A DNA stretch of 51,526 nucleotides from Lachnospiraceae bacterium (GCA_018384375.1 JAHAYJ010000105.1:1-51526), one strand, 5' to 3'. Shown: positions 15,714-23,689, numbered from the stretch's first letter. Program-made: numbers and translations. Notes: a model not told the origin generated them from the sequence alone.

Positions 15714-16364
15714 ATGGACAACTTTATGGATAAGATTGCACAGAAATTGAATTCACAGGAGCTGATCAGAGCAAATGCGGCAGCAGATGCGGCAGAGCTT
15801 GAAAGCCTTGAAAAGCAGCTTGCAATTTTTAAGGAACAGATGGATAAATATGATGACTGCATTCAGGAAATGAGAAAGCTGAACCTGAAGAATATAGAAA
15901 GTGCGCAGGGTGTACAGAATCTGGCAGATACCGCAAATGAAAAGCTTGGCCAGACGGTAGGTGAGGTAGAGGCGGAATCTGTATCAAGGATTAAGCAGAC
16001 CTCTGAGGTTTCCATAGCGGGAATCAATCAGGCTTTAAGTGAAAGCCTTGCCAAGATTGCTGAAATTAAGGAGAATTCGGATAATCTTGAACAGATTACA
16101 GAGAATATGTCGGGACTCCAGACAAAGCTTGAGGAGCTGTTCAGAAATCTGGAGGATTTTCTCCATACAGACAATGTAAAGGTGTACCGCAATGTACAGG
16201 CATCCGTAGTGGAGGAACTTGAAAAACAGACCACAGAGCTGAAGGGGGCGGTGGAACAGACTGCCAGCCGCAATAAGGTTCTTTTGCCGTTTGTGATCAT
16301 TACCATGGTTATCAGCATTGCCAATGTGGCTATCACAGTTGCCAGAATCTTAAATTTATTTTAG
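15714..16364 (+). CDS. Coiled-coil protein with C-terminal membrane anchor, function unknown
   Basis: A 216-residue protein from the ATG at 15714, which has GGAGG seven bases upstream; ATGs at 15669 and 15708 lack correct spacing. Almost all of residues 1-185 is polar and helical with heptad-like spacing (Ala/Glu/Lys/Gln/Leu rich), followed by a single C-terminal hydrophobic helix (LLPFVIITMVISIANVAITV) and a short end. It is thus a tail-anchored coiled coil facing the cytosol, reminiscent in layout of chemoreceptor signalling or cell-division scaffolds, but no methyl-accepting hairpin motif is present. It is followed after 14 bp by the flavin reductase-like gene. Function is not recognised. 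Confidence 0.7.
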   Translation: MDNFMDKIAQKLNSQELIRANAAADAAELESLEKQLAIFKEQMDKYDDCIQEMRKLNLKNIESAQGVQNLADTANEKLGQTVGEVEAESVSRIKQTSEVSIAGINQALSESLAKIAEIKENSDNLEQITENMSGLQTKLEELFRNLEDFLHTDNVKVYRNVQASVVEELEKQTTELKGAVEQTASRNKVLLPFVIITMVISIANVAITVARILNLF

Positions 16365-16378
16365 AAACGGAGAAAAAT

Positions 16379-16948
16379 ATGGGAAAACAGAGCTGGAAGC
16401 CCGGAAATATGCTTTACCCGGTGCCTGCAGTATTGGTTACGGTTGCAGATAAACAGGGAAGAGTCAATGCTTTTACGGTGGCATGGACAGGAACTGTATG
16501 CAGCGACCCTCCAATGGTATCTATTTCGGTAAGACCGGAAAGGTACTCACATCATATCATAGAAGAAACACAGGAATTTGTCATCAATCTGACTACGAGC
16601 AGTCTTGCTTATGCAACAGACTACTGCGGAGTGAAAAGCGGAAGGGATACCGATAAAATTAAGGATATGAAGCTTCGATTGCTTCCGGGAGAAAAGGTTG
16701 GTGCGCCGCTGATCGAGCAGAGTCCCGTGAACATTGAATGTAAAGTAATGCAGACGTTAAGGCTGGGTACGCATGATATGTATCTGGCGCAGGTGGTTGC
16801 AGTGCATGCCGATGAGGCATATATGGATGAAAAGGGGAGGTTCTCGCTGGATAAGGCAGATCCGATCGCTTACTCTCATGGAAGTTACTATACCCTTGGA
16901 AGGAAGCTTGGAACGTTCGGTTATAGTGTAAAAAAACGGACATCATAG
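16379..16948 (+). CDS. Flavin reductase-like FMN-binding split-barrel protein
   Basis: A 189-residue protein of the flavin reductase/DIM6-NTAB family. The FMN-fold signature is visible as NAFTVAWTGTVCSDPPMVSISVRPERYSH (about residues 22-50) and EFVINLTTSSLAYATDYCG, with later HDMYLAQVVAVHAD and the C-terminal YYTLGRKLGTFGYSVKK. Such proteins bind FMN and transfer electrons or reduce flavin, with NAD(P)H where known; the actual substrate is unknown. ACGGAGAAAAAT precedes the ATG and it lies 14 bp after the coiled-coil gene, probably on the same transcript. Confidence 0.85.
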   Translation: MGKQSWKPGNMLYPVPAVLVTVADKQGRVNAFTVAWTGTVCSDPPMVSISVRPERYSHHIIEETQEFVINLTTSSLAYATDYCGVKSGRDTDKIKDMKLRLLPGEKVGAPLIEQSPVNIECKVMQTLRLGTHDMYLAQVVAVHADEAYMDEKGRFSLDKADPIAYSHGSYYTLGRKLGTFGYSVKKRTS

Positions 16949-16969
16949 TGTTTTTCGTGAAAGTTTTAC

Positions 16970-16998
16970 TTGACGAATAACAGAATAATCAGTAAGAT
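16970..16998 (+). promoter_or_regulatory. Promoter upstream of a short terminated transcript
   Basis: TTGACG (16970-16975), 17-bp spacer, TAAGAT (16993-16998). Predicted start near 17005, only about 30 bases before the terminator hairpin at 17035. Confidence 0.55.
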
Positions 16999-17004
16999 AA
17001 AGTC

Positions 17005-17064
17005 AATTAATAGGAAACCCAGTTACGAAGAAGTAGCATCAGGCATAGCCTGGTGCTTTTTTTT
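17005..17064 (+). ncRNA. Possible small RNA or attenuated leader (about 60 nt)
   Basis: Between the predicted start near 17005 and the terminator end at 17064 lies a non-coding stretch with an AGGAAACCCAG segment and then the hairpin. It could be an independent small RNA or the prematurely ended leader of the XRE-cupin gene that begins at 17127. No known riboswitch consensus is recognised. Confidence 0.35.
17035..17064 (+). terminator. Strong intrinsic terminator
   Basis: AGCATCAGGC (17035-17044), ATA loop, GCCTGGTGCT (17048-17057), then seven T. One G-T wobble in a 10-bp stem. It may end read-through from the flavin reductase gene as well as the short transcript. Confidence 0.85.
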
Positions 17065-17126
17065 ACCGGCGTTGTACGTGAAGAATTTGCAAGCTGCTTT
17101 ACAGCTTGTGATAAGGAGAAAACAGA

Positions 17127-17690
17127 ATGAGTCAGATAGATAGAAACATTGCTTACAATTTGAAACGCATCAGAAAATCACGAAATATGAGTCTCGATAT
17201 GCTGGCAGAAAAGACCGGGGTAAGCAAGAGCATGTTGGGGCAGATTGAACGTGGAGAGTCAAACCCTACAGTGGCAACTGTCAGTAAGATTATGGAAGGA
17301 ATCAAGATTTCCTTTGAGGATCTAATCTATAAGCAGGAAGAGGAAGTTGTTTTGGTGGAAAAGAAGAATCTTTCCACTTACAAGGAAAAGGATGGAGAAT
17401 TTAAAATACGTACGGTTTTCCCGTACAGTAAAGAGCGTTCCTTTGAATTCTTTTATCTGGAGATAGAATCCGGATGCAGTTTTCAGGGAAATAATTATGG
17501 AGATAACAGCTGGCTGTATGCAACAGCGTTTCGGGGAAATATCACAGTGCTGGTAGAAAATACCCGATATCAGATACTGGAGGGAAACTCTTTGAGATTT
17601 CCGGCTTTTAAGGAGTATATGTTAGCAAATGAAGGGGCCGTAAAAGCGGAGGGATATCTCATTTTATCTCACGGAGAAGGAGATGCTTAA
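17127..17690 (+). CDS. XRE-family transcriptional regulator with C-terminal cupin domain
   Basis: A 187-residue regulator: N-terminal helix-turn-helix (about residues 5-62, core MSLDMLAEKTGVSKSMLGQIERGESNPTV) and a C-terminal cupin beta-barrel (about 100-180). Proteins with this layout (PuuR, SutR type) bind DNA as dimers and sense small metabolites through the cupin domain. The ligand is not predictable here. ATAAGGAG lies nine bases before the ATG. It converges with the Y-family polymerase gene with a 3-base overlap of stop codons, so the natural target is not obvious from neighbours; the promoter-terminator pair directly upstream may be its controlled leader. Confidence 0.87.
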   Translation: MSQIDRNIAYNLKRIRKSRNMSLDMLAEKTGVSKSMLGQIERGESNPTVATVSKIMEGIKISFEDLIYKQEEEVVLVEKKNLSTYKEKDGEFKIRTVFPYSKERSFEFFYLEIESGCSFQGNNYGDNSWLYATAFRGNITVLVENTRYQILEGNSLRFPAFKEYMLANEGAVKAEGYLILSHGEGDA

Positions 17691-18943
17691 TGATGCGGAG
17701 GCTTATCCGGTAGCATGCTTCCTCGGATAATGGCGTCCTTCCCATATTTTTGACGGATAGAATCCAGTGTCCTGTCAAGTGCATCCAGCTTTTCCCTGGA
17801 AGGGGTCGCAGCTTGGCATCCTGAAGTCAAAACCGGATTTTCTGCCGCCTGGGGCACAAGATCAAAAAGAGAAAGCTGAGTAGGTTCGGATTGATCAACG
17901 AGCTTAGAGCTTCGGATGCCAAGGAGGCGGATGGGTGCGCCGTTCCATAGTTCATCGAACAAGCGACAGGCAGACTCATAGATAATCCTTGAGGTGCAGG
18001 AGGGAGAAGGAAGCATCATCTGGTGAGAAGCACACTGAAAATCATTGTATTTGATTTCCACGCTGATCATTCCCGCAAGCTGCCCGGCATCTCGAAGACG
18101 TGCAGAGACGCTGTCAGCAAGGGAAAGCAGGCAGCGGAAGGCATCCTCACGATGAATCAGATCCGATGGAAGCGTAGTGGAATTCCCGATTCCCTTTGCT
18201 TCTGCCGGGGTGGAGAGAACAGAAGAGTCATCAATGCCATTGGCGTATTCCCAGAGGAGAATGCCGTGGCTTTTTAAATGTGAGGCAATAATGCTTTTAT
18301 CTGTCTTTGCCAGATCACCGATCGTGCGGATTTCCAGCTTGCCAAGTGCCTGAGAACTGGATCTGCCACACATATAGAGACTGGATACGGGAAGAGGCCA
18401 CATTTTCTTTTCAATTTCGCCGGTAAAGAGGGTATGAACCTGATTGGGTTTGCGAAAATCAGAGGCCATCTTAGCAAGCACTTTCTTGTTTGAAATACCG
18501 ATATTGACGGTAAAGCCAAAGCGCTCTTTGATTTCATCTTTTATTAGCGTGGCGGCTGCCACAGGCGAGGAATATCGGTTCTGGATGGGAGTAAAATCCA
18601 TAAAGCATTCATCAACACTGAGCTGCTCAATTTCCGGACAGATTCCGGACAAAAACTGCATGAGCTCCTGACTTCTTCTGTGATATAGAGCATGATCCGG
18701 AGATTCAATAAATAAGGAAGGACATTTGCGCATGGCATTTACGATGGGTTCACCGGTCGTAATGCCATATTTTTTGGCCGGAATTGACTTGGCAAGAACA
18801 ACGCCGTGGCGCTTTTGCATATCTCCGCCGACAATGGAAGGAATTTCACGCAGATCTACAGTATCACCTGCTTCAAGCCGCTTTAGCGCACTCCAGCTAA
18901 GGTAGGCAGAATTGACATCAATATGAAAAAAAGTGTTCTGCAT
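17687..18943 (-). CDS. dinB: Y-family DNA polymerase (DinB/Pol IV-like)
   Basis: A 418-residue translesion polymerase from the ATG at 18943 (TAGGAGG nine bases upstream); an earlier ATG at 18970 lacks a ribosome site. The first catalytic carboxylate is in FFHIDVNSAYLSW and the second pair in LSVDECFMDFT. KKYGITTGEPIVNA, IGISNKKVLAKMASDFRKPN and the helix-hairpin-helix region fit the family. The N-terminal block reads NSAYLSW where E. coli DinB has a Phe-Tyr pair, so it belongs to a Firmicutes branch of the Y-family. It copies damaged templates with low fidelity. A classic LexA box was not identified in front of it. Confidence 0.88.
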   Translation of the reverse strand: MQNTFFHIDVNSAYLSWSALKRLEAGDTVDLREIPSIVGGDMQKRHGVVLAKSIPAKKYGITTGEPIVNAMRKCPSLFIESPDHALYHRRSQELMQFLSGICPEIEQLSVDECFMDFTPIQNRYSSPVAAATLIKDEIKERFGFTVNIGISNKKVLAKMASDFRKPNQVHTLFTGEIEKKMWPLPVSSLYMCGRSSSQALGKLEIRTIGDLAKTDKSIIASHLKSHGILLWEYANGIDDSSVLSTPAEAKGIGNSTTLPSDLIHREDAFRCLLSLADSVSARLRDAGQLAGMISVEIKYNDFQCASHQMMLPSPSCTSRIIYESACRLFDELWNGAPIRLLGIRSSKLVDQSEPTQLSLFDLVPQAAENPVLTSGCQAATPSREKLDALDRTLDSIRQKYGKDAIIRGSMLPDKPPHH

Positions 18944-18991
18944 TTGTTCATTCCTCCTATTATATAACATTTTATCCCAAGAGTTTAGCTC

Positions 18992-19020
18992 TTTACAAGT
19001 AAAATGATAACTGTTAGAAT
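18992..19020 (+). promoter_or_regulatory. Promoter of the LysM-G5-M23 gene
   Basis: TTTACA (18992-18997), 17-bp spacer, TAGAAT (19015-19020). The predicted start near 19027 supports translation from ATG 19069 rather than 19036. Confidence 0.6.
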
Positions 19021-19068
19021 AAAACTGTTACAAAAATGTTACAAAAATCTGGAGACAGTCTATATAGC

Positions 19069-20649
19069 ATGAAACGCATTACCGGTTATTATAAAAGATT
19101 AAGATTAAGAAAAATTGAAATAGCAGTACTGGCAGTTTTTGTCAGTATCTTTTTTCTGCCTTCTTTTGTACCCTTTGAAAAAACGGGTAATAATATGTTT
19201 ACAGTCCTTTTAAATGATGTGCAGGTCGGTGTGGTTGCAGATCCGAAGGAGGCACAGAATTGTGCTCTGGAAGCCAGAAGACATGTTGCCGGCGAAAGTG
19301 AGGAACTGATCCTTGTGGAGAGCAATGTGGTTACAGAAGGCAGTGAGGTGCTTTGGGGTAAAGTAGATGACCCGGAGCAGATCACGGAGAAAATGATCGA
19401 GGTCCTTTCGGGAGATGTGAAGGAAACGCTGCACAGATCCTATGTGGTAAAGATCAATGAGTACATGGTAAATCTTTCTGATAAGGAGGAAGTAAGACAA
19501 CTCCTCCAGGCAGCTCTTAACAAGTACGATGAAGAGGGACAATATCAGGTAGACCTGATGCTTGACCCGACAAGGGAATTGAATGTATTGACAACGCAGA
19601 TCATTTCCCACGAGGAAGCTGCGAGCATAGAGGAGGTTGAGGCAGTCAGTCTGGAGGCAGGAATTGAAGCTGAACTGACGGCAGCGTTTGAAGAGGTTGA
19701 ACCTACGGGTGAAATGGATTTTGAGGACTATGATCTCGGGCTGATCTCCATGGAGTATGGGGATGAGATCGAGGTAGTTGAAACCTATCTTGGTGAGGAT
19801 GAGCTGACCAGCGTGGAGGACGCAATCAGAGAGGTCACGCAGGATGAGGAAAAGAGCGATGTGTATGAGGTGGTTTCCGGAGACACGTTATCGGAGATCG
19901 CCATTAAGACCAATATCCCTATGGACAAGCTGATTGAGATGAACGATTCTCTCGAGGATGAAAATTCGATGATCAGACCCGGGGATGAGCTGGTGATCAC
20001 CGTACCCCGCCCGAAGCTGGCAGTAGTGCATCAGGAGCAGATGTACTATGAGGAAGACTACGAGGCGGAGGTTATCTATATTGACAACGATGATTGGTAT
20101 ACGACAGAGACAAAGACCTTGCAGGAGCCTTCTGCAGGACACAGAAAGGTCGTAGCAGTAGTGACCTTTGAAAATGATAAGAAGGTTTCGGAAGAGATCA
20201 TTAAGGAAGAGGTTACTTACGAAGCAGTTCCTAAGATTGTGGAGAGGGGAACCAAGATTCCGCCTACCTATATTAAGCCTATCTCCGGCGGACGGCTGTC
20301 TTCAGGCTTTGGTAAGAGAACCGCACCCAAGCGTGGTGCCAGCACCTATCACAAGGGTGTGGACTGGGCTACACCTACAGGAACACCGGTTTATGCATCC
20401 TGTGGCGGTACCGTAACGAAAGCGGGCTGGGGAAGCGGCTACGGCTATGTAGTCTACATCACGCATCCGGATGGCAGACAGACCAGATATGCACATCTCA
20501 GCAAGGTGCTCGTATCCGCAGGACAGACGGTTTCTCAGGGACAGAAGATAGCTCTGAGCGGAAATACCGGCGTCAGCACAGGGCCGCATCTTCACTTTGA
20601 AATACTGATTAACGGTTCCCAGGTGAACCCCCTGAACTATCTGAACTGA
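19069..20649 (+). CDS. Murein DD-endopeptidase with LysM, G5 and M23 domains
   Basis: A 526-residue cell-wall protein if started at ATG 19069; an in-frame ATG at 19036 would leave almost no leader. After a basic N-terminus a single membrane helix (about residues 17-33) anchors or exports it. A long acidic region follows, then LysM (about 266-313, with SGDTLSEIAIKTNIPMDKLI), a G5 domain (about 320-400) and a C-terminal M23 zinc peptidase (about 414-515). The zinc ligands are H428 and D432 in HKGVD and H509 in HLHFE, with H507 as expected catalytic histidine; all are present. It should bind peptidoglycan and cut its cross-bridges. The promoter for murA lies directly downstream. Confidence 0.9.
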   Translation: MKRITGYYKRLRLRKIEIAVLAVFVSIFFLPSFVPFEKTGNNMFTVLLNDVQVGVVADPKEAQNCALEARRHVAGESEELILVESNVVTEGSEVLWGKVDDPEQITEKMIEVLSGDVKETLHRSYVVKINEYMVNLSDKEEVRQLLQAALNKYDEEGQYQVDLMLDPTRELNVLTTQIISHEEAASIEEVEAVSLEAGIEAELTAAFEEVEPTGEMDFEDYDLGLISMEYGDEIEVVETYLGEDELTSVEDAIREVTQDEEKSDVYEVVSGDTLSEIAIKTNIPMDKLIEMNDSLEDENSMIRPGDELVITVPRPKLAVVHQEQMYYEEDYEAEVIYIDNDDWYTTETKTLQEPSAGHRKVVAVVTFENDKKVSEEIIKEEVTYEAVPKIVERGTKIPPTYIKPISGGRLSSGFGKRTAPKRGASTYHKGVDWATPTGTPVYASCGGTVTKAGWGSGYGYVVYITHPDGRQTRYAHLSKVLVSAGQTVSQGQKIALSGNTGVSTGPHLHFEILINGSQVNPLNYLN

Positions 20650-20658
20650 TGTTCATTG

Positions 20659-20686
20659 TTTACAAATGATTGTAATATGGTATAAT
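20659..20686 (+). promoter_or_regulatory. Promoter of murA (extended -10)
   Basis: TTTACA (20659-20664), 16-bp spacer, TATAAT (20681-20686) preceded by TGg. Expected start near 20693, at the base of the large hairpin. Confidence 0.7.
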
Positions 20687-20690
20687 GTAA

Positions 20691-20745
20691 TAGCGCCAGA
20701 GAAAACCAAGCGACGCCGAAGGCGGCATTTGGTTTTCAGGCGCTA
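20691..20745 (+). repeat. Long leader hairpin containing the shared 24-base cassette
   Basis: TAGCGCC (20691-20697) pairs with GGCGCTA (20739-20745), GAAAACCAA (20701-20709) with TTGGTTTTC (20729-20737), and the tip is CGCC-GAA-GGCG. The cassette 20708-20731 matches 14563-14586 at 23 of 24 bases. The hairpin starts at about the first base of the murA transcript. Confidence 0.75.
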
Positions 20746-20760
20746 TTAACGAGCAAACGG

Positions 20761-20773
20761 TCTGCGAAGCAGA
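20761..20773 (+). repeat. GAA-triloop mini-hairpin
   Basis: TCTGC-GAA-GCAGA, a 5-bp stem with a three-base loop; its core GCGAAGC is the sequence known for an exceptionally stable DNA mini-hairpin. Confidence 0.7.
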
Positions 20774-20777
20774 CGAG

Positions 20778-20962
20778 AAGCGCTGAAAGCGCGGGTTTGC
20801 GAGTGAAAAGGAAAGCGCTGAAAGCGCGGGTTTGCGAGTGAAAAGGAAGCGCTGAAAGCGCGGGTTTGCGAGTGGAAGGAAAGCGCTGAAAGCGCGGGTT
20901 TGCGAGTGAAAAGGAAGCGCTGAAAGCGCGGGTTTGCGAGTGAAAAGGAAGCGCTGAAAGCT
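20778..20962 (+). repeat. 34-bp tandem repeat array in the murA leader
   Basis: Five full copies start at 20778, 20813, 20847, 20881 and 20915 and a partial sixth at 20949 (period 34-35). Each begins AAGCGCTGAAAGCGC, a 5-bp stem with GAA loop, and continues GGGTTTGCGAGTGAAAAGG; the fourth repeat junction has a small change (GTGGAAGG). The array ends about 40 bp before the murA start codon. The copies are almost identical, so the array is recent or kept uniform. Confidence 0.9.
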
Positions 20963-21004
20963 TAATGGAAATCTAACATGATTATGATGATATAGAGGTA
21001 TACG

Positions 21005-22297
21005 ATGGAACAGTATGCGATCAAAGGTGGAAATCCGTTGGTTGGAGAGGTAGAGATTGGCGGTGCTAAGAATGCAGCACTGGCAATCCTTGCTGCTGCA
21101 ATCATGACGGATGAGACCGTGCTGATAGAGAATGTACCGGATGTCCGGGACACAAATGTGATGATGCAGGCTATGGAAAGCATAGGAGCTATCATTGAGA
21201 GAATTGACAGACACACCGTTAAGATAAGCGGTAAGGCAATTAAGGATCTGGTCATCGAGGATGACTTTATCAAAAAGATACGTGCATCCTATTATCTTTT
21301 AGGAGCACTTCTTGGAAAATACAATAAGGCCCAGGTGACATTACCGGGCGGTTGCAATATCGGACTGCGGCCTATCGATCAGCACATCAAAGGTTTTCGT
21401 GCTCTTGGAGCAGACGTGAGGATTGAACATGGCTTGATCATTGCAGAAGCTGAGCGCCTTAAGGGCGGTCATATTTATATGGACGTGGTTTCTGTCGGAG
21501 CTACAATTGATGTGATGCTGGCAGCAGCAATGGCAGAAGGACAGACGATCATTGAGAATGCGGCAAAGGAGCCTCATGTGGTTGACGTTGCCAATTTCCT
21601 CAACAGTATGGGGGCTTCGATCAAGGGAGCCGGTACAGATGTGATCAGAATCAAGGGTGTTTCCAAGCTTCACGGGACAGAATATACAATTATTCCGGAT
21701 CAGATCGAGGCAGGAACCTTTATGTTTGCGGCAGCAGTGACTAAGGGAGATGTTACGGTTAAGAATGTAATTCCGAAGCATTTGGAATCTATCAGTGCAA
21801 AGCTCACAGAGATTGGATGTGAGGTGGAGGAATCGGATGACGCCGTGAGGGTGGTGGCAGCAAAACCTCTCACACACACGCATGTAAAGACTCTTCCGTA
21901 TCCGGGATTCCCTACGGATATGCAACCACAGATTACGGTAGCATTGGGGTTATCTAAGGGTACCAGCATCGTCACGGAAAGTATTTTTGAAAATCGTTTT
22001 AAATATGTGGATGAGCTTACGCGTATGGGCGCGAGCATCAAGGTGGAAGGAAATACCGCAATCATTGACGGTGTATGCAAATATACAGGTGCAAGTATCA
22101 GCGCACCGGATCTGCGGGCAGGAGCGGCACTTGTGATTGCCGGACTGGCAGCAGAGGGAACTACTGTTATTGATGATATTAAGTTTATTGAGCGCGGTTA
22201 TGAGGATTTTGATCTCAAGCTCCAGAGCCTTGGCGCGCAGATAGAAAAGATCAGCTCGGAGAGAGAACTTCGGAAGTTTCGCTTGAAGACAGGTTGA
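21005..22297 (+). CDS. murA: UDP-N-acetylglucosamine 1-carboxyvinyltransferase MurA
   Basis: A 430-residue enzyme that adds enolpyruvate from PEP to UDP-GlcNAc, the first committed step of peptidoglycan synthesis, in the cytosol. The N-terminus has GGNPLVGEVEIGGAKNAAL with the lysine and asparagine of the active site. C117 in LPGGCNIGLRPIDQHIKG is the nucleophile that fosfomycin alkylates, so sensitivity at target level is expected. Firmicutes often have two MurA copies; whether this is the main one cannot be decided here. AGAGGTATACG precedes the ATG. The 310-base leader is highly structured (long hairpin, mini-hairpin and 34-bp array). Confidence 0.94.
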   Translation: MEQYAIKGGNPLVGEVEIGGAKNAALAILAAAIMTDETVLIENVPDVRDTNVMMQAMESIGAIIERIDRHTVKISGKAIKDLVIEDDFIKKIRASYYLLGALLGKYNKAQVTLPGGCNIGLRPIDQHIKGFRALGADVRIEHGLIIAEAERLKGGHIYMDVVSVGATIDVMLAAAMAEGQTIIENAAKEPHVVDVANFLNSMGASIKGAGTDVIRIKGVSKLHGTEYTIIPDQIEAGTFMFAAAVTKGDVTVKNVIPKHLESISAKLTEIGCEVEESDDAVRVVAAKPLTHTHVKTLPYPGFPTDMQPQITVALGLSKGTSIVTESIFENRFKYVDELTRMGASIKVEGNTAIIDGVCKYTGASISAPDLRAGAALVIAGLAAEGTTVIDDIKFIERGYEDFDLKLQSLGAQIEKISSERELRKFRLKTG

Positions 22298-22321
22298 AAA
22301 AGAGAATAGGTTAAAATAATG

Positions 22322-22348
22322 GAAGCTCTGATTTTAAATCAGAGCTTC
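22322..22348. terminator. Hairpin terminator between murA and the HD-GYP gene
   Basis: GAAGCTCTGATTT (22322-22334) pairs perfectly with AAATCAGAGCTTC (22336-22348). Its right arm encodes the last codons of the HD-GYP gene, so the stop codon sits in the loop region. T-richness on either side is moderate (CATTATTTT on minus). Confidence 0.6.
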
Positions 22349-23410
22349 TATTGATATATCTGTATGTTTGCTTAAGTCAAGATAACCGAAAGAGGTTTTA
22401 ATGGTGGGTGCTGAAAGCTTGTCCTTATTGATAAAAACGATCGTTCCGGTAACCCCGTTACTCAGACGTACGTCGTTGAGCAGGTAAGTGTTTACCACAT
22501 TTTCAAGGAAAGTCATGATAAAGCCCGGATCATATTTGTTAAGTCCCTCACTTTCAAATAAGGAAATTGCTTTGAAGGGACATAAAGGACCTCGATAAAT
22601 ACGGGCACTGGTCATTGCATCATAGACATCTGCGATAGCAACCATTTTGGCATAGACACCAATCTTGTTTCCTGTCGTTCCCATAGGATAACCGGAACCG
22701 TCACAGCGCTCGTGATGCATCAATACTGCATCCAGAACCGCTATGGGCAGGTGCGAGTTCCTCAGGAGACGATAGCCCTCCTGTGGGTGTGTTTTGATGA
22801 GATCAAATTCTTCCTCAGTGAGCTTGCCGGGTTTTTTGATGATTGCATCGGGAAGCATTGTCTTGCCTACGTCGTGCAGAAGACCGCTGATTGTGGCAAG
22901 CCGGATCTGCTCTTCACTCATACGAAGCCATCTTGCAAAAATGTTACAGATCAGAGCTACATTTATACAATGAACATAGGTGGCATCATCATATTCGCGC
23001 ATGTTGTGAAGCATATCAAATACACATGGTGTGGTAGCACTGATATCCAGGATATTGAGTGTGTGATTCATCAATTTATCTACGTCAAGCGGTGCGCCCT
23101 TTTCCACCACATCATTGATGACCTGCTTGAAGGCATCCACATCCTTTTCAAATTCAGCGCGGAACCTAATAAATTCGGAGCTTTTCTGGATTTTTTCAGA
23201 GTAGGATATTTCGTATGGAGAAATATCTGTGACTTGTTCTGCAGGCTCTTCGTCTATTTTAATGGTGAAGATAGAGTAGTATGCAAGCTTTGTAATGGTC
23301 TTATCATTCAGAATAAGCCCTTTGGGTAAGATAAGCTGATTATTATAGTTGTAAACATCCTCGGCAACGATCATGCCGGGAACCAATTCGGAAACATTTA
23401 TCCTTCGCAT
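22334..23410 (-). CDS. HD-GYP domain protein (cyclic di-GMP phosphodiesterase family)
   Basis: A 358-residue cytosolic protein from the ATG at 23410 (GGGGGAA upstream); the longer frame from 23509 runs through the promoter. A beta-rich N-terminal part (about residues 1-110, opening RRINVSELVPGMIVAEDVYN) precedes the HD-GYP domain (about 130-330). The metal site HDVGK, the second block HHERCDGSGYP with the GYP triplet, and AIADVYDAMTSARIY are intact, so it should hydrolyse cyclic di-GMP (or a related dinucleotide). A GGDEF synthase lies elsewhere in the window (9.9 kb). Expression starts from a perfect TTGACA-17-TATAAT promoter divergent from the metK leader. Confidence 0.9.
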   Translation of the reverse strand: MRRINVSELVPGMIVAEDVYNYNNQLILPKGLILNDKTITKLAYYSIFTIKIDEEPAEQVTDISPYEISYSEKIQKSSEFIRFRAEFEKDVDAFKQVINDVVEKGAPLDVDKLMNHTLNILDISATTPCVFDMLHNMREYDDATYVHCINVALICNIFARWLRMSEEQIRLATISGLLHDVGKTMLPDAIIKKPGKLTEEEFDLIKTHPQEGYRLLRNSHLPIAVLDAVLMHHERCDGSGYPMGTTGNKIGVYAKMVAIADVYDAMTSARIYRGPLCPFKAISLFESEGLNKYDPGFIMTFLENVVNTYLLNDVRLSNGVTGTIVFINKDKLSAPTIKTSFGYLDLSKHTDISIEALI

Positions 23411-23456
23411 GCGATTCCCCCATTGAATACATGTTAAAAAATACCAATCTATGTTA

Positions 23457-23485
23457 ATTATAGGGGGTAAAGAATTTATTGTCAA
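23457..23485 (-). promoter_or_regulatory. Consensus promoter of the HD-GYP gene
   Basis: Minus strand TTGACA (23480-23485), 17-bp spacer, TATAAT (23457-23462): a full match to the sigma-A consensus. Confidence 0.8.
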
Positions 23486-23502
23486 TAAATGCAGAATTCT
23501 CA

Positions 23503-23531
23503 TTGACAAAAGATTCTCTATGGTGTACCCT
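23503..23531 (+). promoter_or_regulatory. Probable promoter of the metK leader
   Basis: TTGACA (23503-23508), 17-bp spacer, weak -10 TACCCT (23526-23531). It starts about 45 bases before the SAM riboswitch. Its -35 box and that of the divergent HD-GYP promoter form an apparent inverted repeat. Confidence 0.45.
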
Positions 23532-23575
23532 ATCAGCAGATAGATATGATATGAAAATTCAATATTGTGATGAAT

Positions 23576-23689
23576 CTCTTATTCAGAGTGGTGGAGGTAC
23601 ATAGGACCTGTGAAGCCACGGCAACCCCGATGAAGGAAGGTGCCTACCTGAGCGAGTAAGCAGCCATATGGCGAATCGAACAATAAGAG
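23576..23689 (+). promoter_or_regulatory. SAM-I riboswitch (S-box) controlling metK
   Basis: The aptamer is bounded by P1 CTCTTATT (23576-23583) and AATAAGAG (23682-23689) and has the S-box core: CAGAGTGGTGGAGG, ACCTGTGAAGCC, CGGCAACC, and AAGGTGCC in order. In the family, bound S-adenosylmethionine stabilises P1 and lets the downstream terminator form, shutting off methionine and SAM genes. Here AATAAG of P1 is complementary to CTTATT in the tail region of the terminator, giving the expected exclusive alternative pairing. The next gene is SAM synthetase. Confidence 0.93.

Noticed and set aside
20778-20962. CRISPR array
   Set aside because: The units are directly adjacent with no unique spacers and no cas genes are near; it is a simple tandem repeat.
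20660-21214. Minus-strand frame of 184 codons across the murA leader with a repeated NPRFQRF-type peptide
   Set aside because: The peptide repeat is only the translated 34-bp DNA repeat, and the frame runs into murA in antisense without a ribosome site.
23479-23509. TTGTCAAT-N15-ATTGACAA as a regulator operator
   Set aside because: The arms are explained by the -35 boxes of two divergent promoters, so no extra binding protein is needed.
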